Part shown: positions 20,352 to 30,867 of the stretch, piece by piece | How positions within the stretch are numbered: the first letter of the stretch is position 1 | Layout of the letters: each line of letters begins with the position of its first letter | Position numbers and translations under genes: made by a program | The notes under the pieces: model-generated | Seen by the model: only the letters and a program-made list of their open reading frames with translations | Databases searched by the model: none | Told to the model about the DNA's origin: nothing | Source: Blastocladiella emersonii ATCC 22665 | Taxonomy: Eukaryota; Blastocladiomycota; Blastocladiomycetes; Blastocladiales; Blastocladiaceae | Reading direction: 5' to 3' | Assembly: GCA_025594325.1 (NCBI GenBank) | Contig: JANHCV010000017.1 | Span: forward strand, 124,001-188,000 | Length of the DNA stretch: 64,000 nucleotides

Positions 20352-21550
20352 ATGCTGGGCCCGATCGGCTTCCTGCGCGCGCCGCACCAGAGCCGGGCCA
20401 CCGCGTGCTCGCCTGCCGGGCTCTCTGCCGCCCTGCTGTCGCTCCTCGCGCTGCTGGCCCCGTTCCTCGCCGCCTACTTCTCCGAGGGTATGCCCCGCCC
20501 TCGCCGCGGCAACGCTGCGCAGCCTTTGCTGGTGCCCTGATCACGGCTGACGCCCTCGGGCGGCGCCCCGCGCGCGCAGGCCTCTATCTCTCCACGCGGA
20601 CGGTCCACGAGCGGCCGCACGTTGCCTTCACCGGCCAAGTCGCGGTGCACGTGGCCGGCTCTGTGCTCGCTCCGACTGGCGTGTCGGCCCGCGGCGCACT
20701 TCGCGCCCTCGGGTGGACCGCGCACCACCACACCAACGGCACCCTGGCCGCCCTGCTGGCCACCAACGGCTCTCCAGTGCGCCCTGCCGCCGTCCAGGTG
20801 TGTACCGCGCCCGGAACTGACCTTGCGTGCGCGCGTGCGCCCTCACCGGTGCTGGGGCGCCCTAGCTCCTTGCTGTAGACGCGGACCGCGATGGCGTCGT
20901 GGAGCGGTTGGCTGCGTCGATCCACATCCCGATGCTGCCCGACGAGGCGGTGACCATGTTGCGCGTCGCACTCGGCGTTCGCGTGACCCTCGTACGGATG
21001 ATCGCTGCTCGCCCTGCTCGGCCTTGAGTCGCAACTGACGGACGCCATCCCGCTCAACGCGCCGTAGCCCGCCGCCGGCCCCTCGTGGACGAGCGCCCTC
21101 GTCCTCGAGTACCACGCTCCCGCTGCACTCGTCGCGGACGCCAGCTTCGCCGGGGATCTGCTGGTGGACGTGCAGCGCCTCGCGACCCCACGCAGCCACC
21201 AGCGCGGCGGACCGCCTGCCGATGTGGCACCACCGCCCGGGACTGTTTCCTTGTCCACCCTGCAACCAAGCGTGCGGTCGCCCCGCGCCAGGGGCGCTCC
21301 GCTCACCATCAAAGTGGCAGCCCGGGTGGTCGGCGCCACCACGCTGGTTCGCCCGTCGCCCGCGCACGTCATCAAGTGGGCCTGGGTGCAGTACGCGGCC
21401 GCTGGCCTCGCGCTCTGGGCTGCCGGCCGTCTCGGCTGCGTCCTCCTCGGCCTCAGCCTCGGCTTCCCCTCGCCTCGGCCGGCGGGCCCCTTGCAAGCCC
21501 GCTCGCTGCCCGCGCCTGCTCCGCGGCGGTTCAGGCCTGCCTCCTTCTAG
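20352..21550 (+). CDS. TMEM231-family transmembrane protein
   Basis: Four exons (20352-20487, 20580-20801, 20879-20991, 21068-21550; introns 92, 77 and 76 bp) join to 317 residues, nearly the length of animal TMEM231. The layout matches: an N-terminal membrane segment (24-42), a lumenal domain with FSEGLYLSTRTVHERPHVAF, a YADRDGVVERL block like the family's Tyr-Asp/Asp-Gly/Arg-Leu motif, SALVLEYHAP, then IKWAWVQYAA at the second membrane segment (about 261-290). Animal TMEM231 is a B9/MKS-complex component of the ciliary transition zone. Role here is unknown. Intron 2 uses the third of three overlapping GT donors; intron 3 skips an in-frame TAG at 21065. No single exon is conclusive; the call rests on the ordered set of matches. 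Confidence 0.72.
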
Positions 21551-22196
21551 TAGTTTGATACACCCTGCCCCCTTTCACCATTTTCTTTGCTGTCCCACGG
21601 TCAAACGGAGAGATGAATGAGCACGGAGACCGGTGTGCCGGCGGCCAGCGTGGGCGAGCGACCTCGGCGGTCGGCGGTCAGGCCGGCGGCCGGGTGGCGC
21701 TCCCGCACGTCCAGGTCCTGCCCCACCATGCTCCCCCTTCGTCACCGCTGATCCCCTCCCGCGTCGGCCTTTGCCAGCCCTGACTCGCTGCACTCTGTCC
21801 CCGCCTCCGTTGCACTGCGCTTTGTCCACTGCACACTGCCCACTGCCCACTCGCCTGCCCGCCCGCCCGCCGAGTTCGCCGCGCCAAGTGCCCGTGCGTG
21901 TCTACAACGCCTTCCCATCGCCGTCGTGGTTTCGGCACCCACTGACTGCTTCCTCCCCGAATCTGTATGAATCTGATCCGCGTATCGGCCCGTCGACACG
22001 GAATCTGCTTGCTGCGGCGCACGCTGCACCATGTGCGCAATGCGCGGGCTCGTGCACCACGCACCCATGGTTTGGCCTCGCCGCTTGCTCCCGCGGGAAA
22101 CGCTTTATGCACCGATGTCTGTGTGCGCGCCGTCCGCGACCGTGACTGGATTGAAACGATGCTGGCCCGGTTCCTTCATGCAGTACGCTCCCCACC
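21551..22196 (+). promoter_or_regulatory. Upstream region of the large kinase gene
   Basis: This 646-bp spacer holds the 3' end of the TMEM231-family gene and the promoter of the kinase gene. It contains a short repeat built on CACTGCC (about 21828-21850) and a CCCG run (21855-21872). No conserved coding sequence is seen. Confidence 0.45.
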
Positions 22197-25100
22197 ATGG
22201 CGGCTTCCCATGGCGGTGCCGCGTCAGCCGAGGGCTCCCTTGGGCCGGACGACCTTGGTGTCCCGTCTGCGCATCCAACCGCTGCGCCGCCGACCGCTGG
22301 CCCTTCCGCCTCCACCACCTTGGCCTCGCCTCCCCCGCTCTTGTCGACCGCGTCTGCCCCGGCTGTTCCGCTCGCCTCGCCGAGCCCCGCCGGTGGCACA
22401 CGTCGCTCCGATGCAATCAATCCTCGTCTTTCCCCGCACCCCGCGCGCGCCGGGTCTGCTGGGCCGCGGAGCGCTGGTCCTTGGCCTTCGTCCACCATCC
22501 CTGCAACCGTTGCTCCGCCTCCGCGCTACTCGCCTTTCTTCGTCGACTCCCCTCGACGCCACCCGTACCACCATCAGCGCCTGGCTCCGACACCGCCGTT
22601 GAGTGACGATTCCAGCATGCTTGCTCCGCCGGGCACAGCGAGAAATGCTTCACTGCCAAACGCTGCAACTGCTCGGCCTGCCGCGTCTGCACCGGGTGGT
22701 GCTCCCACTCGTACCCCCTTGGAGTCCATCAACGCCTTCAACGAGTTCTTTCCGGCTTGGCCCCACCATCCGCCCGAGCGAGCCTCGCGCCGAGTTTCTG
22801 GTGCGTCACTCTTTCTCTACCTTCATCTCCCACTCTCCTTCGTGTCGCTGATCTAATTGCTTCTCTGCGTAGACGATGCGACACCTGCAACTAGAGCTTC
22901 GAACAGGGCACTGGCAGGTTCGGCGTCTGCCGCCGCCTCTACCGCCTCTACCGCCTCGATGACGCTGCGCGTGGTCCAGCCCGCCTCGATCCTCGTTCCC
23001 AACTTCGCCGATTCGAGCCTTGTCCGGCTTTCCGGCGATCCCTTACCCGATGCGGCAGGAGGGGGCTCAATCGCACCGGCTGGCGACCGAGTCTTCCCGC
23101 CAACCGTCGCCGAAAAGCTCAGCAAAATGTCGTGGCGCATGCGCCGGAAGCTCGAGGCCCTTCCTCCTGACCAGGCATCCAGTCGCGCCCAGGACACGGA
23201 CCCAACTTCCCCCACCCCCGTTGGAGGTACTACTCCCGAACAGCCCCCGGTGATGCCAATTACGCACCTTGTCCACGGGTGGGGCGGGGCCGAGTTTGAA
23301 TCGGAGCCTAGCTTTACTGGCGCTCGAACCACTCGCAGCACTTGGCCATCTCGCCCGCCAGGGAGTTCTGCTGCTGCTTTCTCGAAACCAGCCTCGCGCT
23401 CAGCTTCACCCCGCCCATCCGCTTCGGGCGAGCATCCGATTCCGACCAACGCGCATGGTCCCGGTGGTCAGACTCCTGAACCATGTGTTGCCGCTTCGTG
23501 GCCGTCGCTTGCCCCTCGCGCTTCGCCACCAGCTTCAAGCCACGACCACCCTGCGGAACCGAATCCTATAACGCAAATTGGTTTCGCGCCTGCTCTTGGC
23601 GCGGGACTTCGTGCCAACGACGTGCCGCGCGCCGCACCCTCGCTCCAACAGCGCAACGTGGGTACACTCGGCTCATTTCCGTTGGAAGACTTTGATCCCT
23701 CTCGGCAAGCGCACGTTCGAGCCTTGCCAACATCTCGGCCCCACGGCAACTTCCTCGCAGGGCACCCAAGCGGAACTTTAGACATGGTGCAGGCTCCTCT
23801 CGGATCGCCCTCGTCAAGGTCAGCCAGATCGCTGTTAACTGCGCCTCTGGCATCGGTGTCATCGCCCAGCGCTGCGCCTAGTTGCTCCAGTATGCCCGGG
23901 CCCGCGGCGCCCATCCCTGGGGTGTCCGAATCACAGGGACGGCCGTTGACGACGACTTCACGCGTTGATTGCGTTCCCGCAGCACTGGCCTCCCCCAGCT
24001 CCACTGTCGCTCCCATTGCCGTCCCATCCCCGTCGCTCGCACACGGCACCTTGTCCGCGTCGCATGGCGACCCTGCGACCGCTTTTTCACCAAGCCAACA
24101 ACAGTTGTGGGCTGGGACGTGCCAGGATGACAAAGGGACTACCTCCTTGCCAGACCCGGAGCGATTGTATCATGGAGGAGTTGCGTGCACAGCGCCCGCC
24201 GGTACCAATCATTCTACTGGTAGCAACTTACCAAGCCCATCATCGCTTTCATTTGTCGATTCTGGGACGACGCCCACGCGCGCTCCAAGCAACGCGCACC
24301 TTGTTCGCAGGAGCTCTTCTACTTCCTTTGTGCTCACCAAACGGCCATCCATCAAACGTGGAGCTGCTGTTGCAGCCACAGCGCCACGGCAGTCTTTTGG
24401 ACGCGGCAGTACCCCGTCAGTACCTTCATCTCCGCTAGCACCGGGCTTCTCGTTCCCCGGACCAGCGCGTTTTTCAACATCAGCGTCTTCTACATCCGAG
24501 CGGAGTGCGGCCTCCTCGTTCCTTGCTCAGTTCAACAACGCGCAGGAGCTGCAATCGGCTGCTTTCGTTTCCCCAGGGCAGCTTCCAATTTCAGCGCCAA
24601 GCCAGCCGATGGCGGATTCTCTGCTCGCGTCCCCAAGCTCTGCACATCACGCTGTACCCCCTGCCGGTCCAACCCCTCCTACTAGCCCTTCCTTGACCTC
24701 ACAACCTTGGCATTTGACGCAATCACACCCTTGCGGTCCTTTCACGTCTGCCTCGTGGCCAAATGCGTTGAGGGCCATGGACGGCCAGCCGCCACCACCC
24801 TCGCCAGCTGCAAGCTTTCTCCTTCAACTGGGCGGAAGGGTAGGTCCGTCCGCCGCAGGCGGCGAGTCATCGTTCTTGGCCACGCGGATCTCGTCCGACT
24901 CCTCGCCCTCGATTGGGCCAAGTGTCCCAGCAGACAACACCGCATCAGGCAGCACAAGTTTGAAGGTAGCCAGCGACACAGCAAACGAGATGCCAAGCTG
25001 CGAGCCTACGTTTAGTGATTACGGCGCCAGTTTCCCCAGCGTGGCTGCAGATGCCGAGCCTGACGTGTTTGCGTCCGTGTGGGAGTCAGGGTTTCTTGTT

Positions 25101-26894
25101 GAGGAGGGCGACACCATTGAAGGGGGCTACGTGGTTGGTCGACCTCTTGGCTCTGGGGCAACCTCGACTGTCCACCTCGCAACGCGGACACATCCAGAGA
25201 CTGGGCAAAAGTGGCAATACGCGCTGAAAGTGGTCGTTGACAAATCGAAGCTCCCGCTTGGCGTTGCTCCACCCGCTGCGATGCACGACGTCCGATTTAC
25301 CAGCGACTCGGGCGCGGTTGGCCCAGGCGTTGGGATTGCACCTCGTACCGATTGCGACGGTCCACCCGGCAGTCCTTCAATGGACCCGTACACGCAACTT
25401 GAGCACGAGATCTCAATCTGGCAACGGCTTCAACATCCTTCGATAGTGAAACTCGTCGACTGCGTGATCACACCAGAGTGTGCGTTTGTTTTCGCGGAAC
25501 TTATGAATGACGGCAGCGCGCTGGAACTGGTCAACGGCTGGGGGCGCCTCGTGCGGGAAACGGGCGTGTGGGACCTCCCTGCGCTCCTTCTTGCAGATGA
25601 CGCCGCTCAACTCCCAAGCCCGCTGGCATTGCTGCAAGCCCAAGCTGGCACGGAACCCCTCAATTTCGCCCTACTCGCTTCTCCGCGGCCATGGAGCGCT
25701 CCAGCCCCCGCTGCCTATGCGGCTCCAGATCAGCCTGGTTGCTCAGGGCTTCCCGAGGTGTGGGTGCGGCGAATTGCTCGACAACTCATGCAAGCTATTG
25801 ACTACCTCCACCGCTCTGTTGGCGTCGTCCACAGAGACATTAAGCTTGAAAACTCGCTTGTGCGACTGGCATACGCGACTGGCTACTCGATGTACCTCGT
25901 TGAGGATGGTGGCGGCGCAGATTCTCGCATCGAAGTTCCCCTGGCCCTTGCGTCAGCATGGATCTCCTCTGGCCAGTTTGTGTCATTGACCGCATCTCAG
26001 ACAGCACCACAGCGCGTTTGGGAATCGCGACTTGATGACTTGGTTTCTGGCGAGCCACGTACACTGCGTCTTCATTGTCACCCTTCGAGAAAGCTCATTG
26101 ATATTCACGTAAAACTCACCGATTTCGGGCTTAGCGAGACGATTGCAAGCGCACGTGGTCAATTGGACTGGTGCGGCGGCTCGCTTGAATACTGTCCTCC
26201 CGAATCATTCGACCCAGTTCCAAACAATCTTTCAGATGACCCTCAGCTTTCGTCGCGCTACATTCTCGGCCGTGATGTGTGGGCCTTCGGTGTACTCGTC
26301 TACGGGCTTCTTTGCGGACGGCTCCCCTTCAACGATTCGTTCGAGCCCCGCCTTGTTATGAAGATCCGCGACTACTCTGCTCTCCTCCCAGCGACACCTC
26401 CCGACCCAGCACTTCCTGCACTCTGCGCAGCATCCGGATTCCGTTCCAAGTCTGCATTCTCAACTCGGCCCCTCCGTCCACACAGCCAAGGCCAATTGGA
26501 AGCCTTCAGCCAAATTGAGTGGCAACAGATCGAACGCATGACCACCGACTCCATGGCCGCTTCAGACAGGGCACTTGCCCTCGCCGCAGTGCCGCTTGGT
26601 GCGCATGCTGGACTCGCACTTGGCGTGGACGGCGATGGTGGCGAAGACGACCCAAGCAGAGCGACTGCAACAAATCCCGTTTCTCTCGTCTACCTGCCCG
26701 ACCAGTTAGCTCGGATGATCCCAGAGCCAGGTCCACTCTGGTGGTCGACAAACTTTCAACTAACTCATGGCAGCGGGCGCAGCAGCGTCAAGGTCTCTCC
26801 TATGCTCTACGCGCTCCTCCGCGACATTTTTGCCAGTTGGGAGTGTCGGAAAACAGGCTCTGATATTCTGAGCGATACGTGGATGAAAATATAG
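22197..26894 (+). CDS. Large serine/threonine protein kinase with disordered N-terminus
   Basis: Two exons (22197-22800, 22873-26894; 72-bp intron) give 1541 residues. The start has an ideal CCCACCATGG context. Residues 1 to about 930 are Ser/Pro/Ala-rich and probably disordered, a likely phosphorylation and docking region. The kinase domain fills the C-terminus: glycine loop GRPLGSGATSTVHLA from 957, ATP lysine K987 in YALKV, HRDIKLEN with catalytic D1190, and DFG with D1285 in KLTDFGLSE, then GSLEYCPPES and DVWAFGVLVYGLLCGRLPF. Two insertions stand out: about 45 residues before helix C and about 75 between the HRD and DFG motifs. All catalytic residues are present. CAMK/Snf1-like features suggest a fungal regulatory kinase; I cannot name an orthologue. 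Confidence 0.85.
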
Positions 26895-27119
26895 TATGCG
26901 CCCTCTAGCGACGCTTCGCTCCAAATGGTATCTGGGCGGCGAGGGAATGTTGTAACAGCAATCAAACACTGTCGACACAAAGACTTTGCGGCACATGCAT
27001 TGATGGCCGCCCATTGTACTCGCTCATTGCTTCTTACACGATGGTCCTTGAAACTGATTTTCCCGTCCTGTGCTGTACGCTTACCACCCTACTCGGGGTG
27101 TGTGCGTTGCACACTCTGT
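26895..27119. other. Spacer between last single-copy gene and mobile-element region
   Basis: No gene is seen. This is the border between the gene-rich part and the element-rich part of the window. Confidence 0.4.
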
Positions 27120-28230
27120 CTCAGCAGTAGGCGACTAGACTGGCTAGCACTTGCTGGAGGCGGAGAAGCTTGGCGTTGATGCTTAGTGCTTGGTGGACGC
27201 GTTGAAGCATCGGCCAAAGTAATGCGACGACGTACAGCCTGTTGATCTTTCGCGTCATGACGACGCGCGCGCCAGCAAACAGCTTGAGAGTCGACGGGAT
27301 GTGGTCCGTCTTGCTGAGGGAAGCAGTTTCGCGAAGTCGAGCATGCACCGATCGCTGTCGCTCTGACCGCTGCTCTCAATGACGAGCTGCCGCCAAATGA
27401 GCAGTCCAGTTGCCGAGGGCTTGCGGACGAGATCGATGCAAGCAAGGTCAAAGATCTCATCAGGCTGGAGCCCGAGACGCGCGCGTGTTTCGCGGCGGCC
27501 ATCGTGTTCCACGCGTCACGCACCGAGTTCTGCGCCGTGATGAGGACCTGGTCGCTCCAATTGTCGAGCTGGTCTGGGTCCTGGCCAAGCACGACGTCTG
27601 CTCGGCGCGAGCCGAGCTGCTCCATCACGCGCTGCAAGACGTTGCAGTTGCGCACTGGAGCACGTCGAGGAATCCCGCGTCGCCCGACTGCCGCATCTGC
27701 TGGACGAGGAAGAAGACTGAGTCGAAGGCGAGCCACTGATCGCGACCAATGTTGGCGTCGGTTCGAATTCTGCTGACCGCTGGCCGCTCCTTGCGCTTGG
27801 ACGCGCGCTTCTTCTGCTGCTGCTGAGGCTCGCCGTCGACCTGCATCGATTCTCCATCATATGCTGCATCCCCCTCGGGTTCGGGTGCGCGTTCGACCAG
27901 CTGCTCGGATGGAGCCGTGAGCGAGCAGGCCATGACGGGCTCGGACTTGAAACAGTCGCCACACGCGAGGACGTGCAGGCCGCCAAACGGGCGATGGCGC
28001 GGCTCGGGTACAGCGCGTCGAAGCGGGAGTGCACCACGGCGAAAAGCTCGGCACCGACCAGGAGATCTCGTCAATGAGGACAAACTTGACGGAGCGGAAC
28101 GAGCCCTCGAGCTCGGCCTTGGCTTTGTCGATCGTCGGCTTGGTCGCCGAGACGACGGTGCCGATACCGCACATGGCGTGGTTCGTGGAGCCGCCGATGG
28201 GCGCCGCGGCTACGCCGGTAGGCGCGCAGA

Positions 28231-28238
28231 TCTTGAGC
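28231..28238. repeat. Left 8-bp target-site duplication of the hAT-like element
   Basis: TCTTGAGC, identical to 28836-28843 on the other side of the element. Confidence 0.85.
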
Positions 28239-28835
28239 TAGAGTTGCCGCTGAACAGAACCGTCCACGGCGGTGCGCGGTATTGTGGGGGGGGGGGGGAA
28301 ATCCTGTTCCAGTATCGCAAATTTCGCGAATTTTTGTAGACGGGCGGTACCGGTTTGAAAAAAATTCGGAGCCTTCACGGACGGTTTTTTGGAGGCCCGG
28401 TATCGGTATTCCATCATGAAGACATGCTAACGGTGCGCGTCCAAGCACTTTGGCCGATTCCCATGGCACGGGCTACTTCGAGCTTCACGCACATGTTCGA
28501 TACCTTCTACAGCTGGTTTTGTTAGTCGAGTTTTGTTTTCCTCAAGGCCACACCCGTATATTTTTCGAGTTTTCAGTCCCTTTCAGAGATTTATTCAATG
28601 AAAAGTTGCTAATGCAAAGGTATTCTAACAGGTGCAGGCGGTATAGGCAGTTTGGGTCTTGTAGGGAGCGGTTCTGGTTTTTCAACTTTTCATGCGGCCC
28701 GCGGGCGGTTTTTTAGGGCCCGGTGCGGGTTTTTGACTCCTGTTCAAACGTGTTCTGAATCGCGGTATCGGTATTGACAATTTAGAAAGGGAGCGGTTGC
28801 GGTATTGAATTATCTGAGGAATTCAGGCAACCCTA
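28239..28835 (+). mobile_element. Non-autonomous hAT-like element (MITE), 597 bp
   Basis: The element splits the helicase gene between its Walker A and Walker B motifs. The ends are imperfect inverted repeats, TAGAGTTGCC at 28239-28248 and GGCAACCCTA at 28826-28835, and it is flanked by a perfect 8-bp direct repeat TCTTGAGC (28231-28238 and 28836-28843). Eight-bp target duplication and a T/CAGGGTTGCC-type end are hallmarks of hAT elements. Removing the element and one duplication restores the helicase reading frame across the gap. It has no coding capacity, is more AT-rich than its surroundings, has a run of 13 G near 28287, and carries many GGTAT/CGGTA motifs near both ends, possible transposase binding sites. 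Orientation is arbitrary. Confidence 0.85.
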
Positions 28836-28843
28836 TCTTGAGC
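28836..28843. repeat. Right 8-bp target-site duplication of the hAT-like element
   Basis: TCTTGAGC, identical to 28231-28238. The copy belongs to the helicase coding strand as GCTCAAGA. Confidence 0.85.
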
Positions 28844-30357
28844 CACGAACTGCTGCCCTTGGCGACGAACATGTCGCGGATCGAGTTAATGACGTGACTC
28901 TTGCCCGTGCCCGCCTCGCCGTGGACGAGCATGAGGAGCTGCTCAATGTCAGCGTCGCCGCGCTTGATGGCATTTAGCGTCGACTCGACGTGCTCGACAA
29001 CGCGGCGCTGCTCGATGTTGAGCCCTTGAAGGTACGGAGCGAGTTGCTCCTGTCGCGCGAGCTGCACCCGGACGGCTAGCGGTGTGACACCGCCGTCTGC
29101 TTGAACAAGTCGAGCGCGAGGTGGCTCCGCCGAGCGTTCTGCAGCAAACCGACGGGCATCATCGTCGGTCTTCCTGGCCAGATCGGCGTAGTTGGCGAGT
29201 TGCGCGAACCACGCCGGATCCGAGTCGACCTTGAGCAGCTGCTGGCGAAGCTCGAGTGGCAGAGCAGGCACGGGCGCGTTCAAGTTTGAGAGCAGTCCGT
29301 AGTGTACTGCCGACATGAGGAGCATGGCCGCGTGCTGGTCGTTCTGCGAGATGATCGACAGGATCTCGTGCAGGAAAGCGTCGTTGCCGTGAGCTTCTTG
29401 CGCGATGCCGACGGGCATGATCTCACCGTCAGCCTCGTCGTCGTTACCCATGCCAGTACCGCCGGCGCGTCAAAGGTCGACCTGCTTGGGCGTCACGCTA
29501 TTGTCAGCCTCGGAATCGGCGATGAGCTTTCCGGGCGACGTGTTCACGTAGTCGCGGAAGTTGTTGGTCCACCGGAGCCTGTCGCTGCCCTGCTCGGGCT
29601 TGTTCTTGAAGAGATCGAGCGTCTGCGACCACGTCTCGCCGCGAGCCGGGGCCACCTCGGTGATGGCGCGGAACGGCTTGAACAAGATCATGGAGATCAT
29701 GGCGCGCGACTTGGTGCTACCAATATGGGACGACTGGCTGGCCTGTTTGTTGAATAGCGGCACGGGAACGCCTTGGTCGCGCGCATCGCCACAATGAGCT
29801 TGCCGATTGCAGGATGCGTCTCGCGGAACTTGTGCCGCACCTCTGCCGTCGTTGGCATCGTCGTCAGGCACGGACTGCTGCGAGCGGTCCGTTGCGGACT
29901 TGATGGGCTCCACGCGACAGCACCAGATAAAGTCGTAGAGCGACTCGAGCTCGCTGGGTCGGTGCATGTAGCGGTCGGCGATCGTGACCTTGTCAGTGAT
30001 TGGGCGGTTCGAAAACGTGATTTGCTGCTCCTCGTCGTCGATTTCGTCGTCGTTGCGGATCAGGTCGAGCGCGAGCTGCTGGCCGCTGGTCTCACGCGAG
30101 GTTGTGGAGGGGTTGACGAGGCCGCGCAGAACGGAGCCGACCGGGAGCGGGAGCGGGAGCGGCTCCCCCAAGTTGAGCTCGCGCTGACGCAGCTTCCTGG
30201 CGTGCTCTAGGAGGGCGTACGTGTTGTACAAAGACGGCGGCACCTTGGAGACGTAATTGGTGATGTAGTAGACGACGTTGGCGGGGTTGGCGGCCTTCAT
30301 GACGTGGTTCTTGAGGTTCGAGTGTCTTGAGGTCGCCAAGTTCGAGTTCAGCTGCAA

Positions 30358-30867
30358 TCAAGGCGAAGCGGAGAGAAGTCAGCAAGCCGCGGAAGGATGA
30401 AGAGTTCTGAAAATTCTCTCATATGTCCATGAGCCGCGGAAGGACGAATATTGTAAAGTCTCAAAAAAGATTAATGCTGAAGAAAAGTAAAGCTGAATCA
30501 GTAGTCTTCGAAGGAGCAGTGATGGAAAGTAGGCGAGAAAACGTAGGTGAGCTAAATCGGTCGAGACTTGGCAGGATATGCTCTCTATGAAATCAGATTC
30601 ATTGCATAGAGTGGTAGGGTAGATCTCATTAAAGGATTTAGAGAAAATTGAGCAAAAGATAATCCGAGCGCGACCACGACGCGTCGCGACGCGTAGTGAT
30701 TGGAGTGGCAGGAAAGTCACGCGCCCGAAATACCCCAGCTTGAGCGCGAGTTCAGCTCCACAGGCCTGCAGTGGGTGCGACTTTGTCACCCCGATCCCTG
30801 CTCGCTCGCCTTCCGGCAAGGAGTACAGCGTGGTCCCGCGCTTCATGCGGGGCCGGGGAAGATGCTG
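30358..30867. other. AT-richer spacer between Helitron relic and LINE
   Basis: No supportable gene. The stretch at about 30400-30665 is clearly less GC-rich than its surroundings. GCCGCGGAAGGA appears twice, near 30387 and 30433, each followed by a similar sequence. It may be the rest of the Helitron-like element or another insertion; termini could not be defined. Confidence 0.4.

Larger units (their letters stand above)
27120..30357 (-). pseudogene. Broken Helitron-like replication/helicase gene
   Basis: Read on the minus strand, the order fits a Helitron-type protein: a Helitron-like N region with VVYYITNYVSKVPPSLYNTY (near 30280-30200), then a Pif1-type helicase with Walker A GEAGTGKSHVINS (near 28900), APTGVAAAPI (near 28210), Walker B KFVLIDEIS (near 28080), FGGLHVLACGD (near 27970), and a late GARVVMT block (near 27260). 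The frame is cut by an in-frame TGA at 29470-29472, several frameshifts (between 29900 and 29720, near 28050 and near 27990, and beyond 27650), and by a 597-bp hAT-like insertion at 28239-28835. The protein cannot be made as is. Helitron ends (5' TC, 3' hairpin plus CTRR) were not located. Confidence 0.75.

Noticed and set aside
20983-21067. Alternative 48-bp intron (20983-21030) in the TMEM231-family gene
   Set aside because: It leaves an in-frame TAG at 21065; the 20992-21067 intron gives an intact frame and the better family alignment.
27758-27775. tRNA B-box-like GGTTCGAATTC
   Set aside because: No matching A box, acceptor stem or anticodon arm around it; it lies in the helicase pseudogene.
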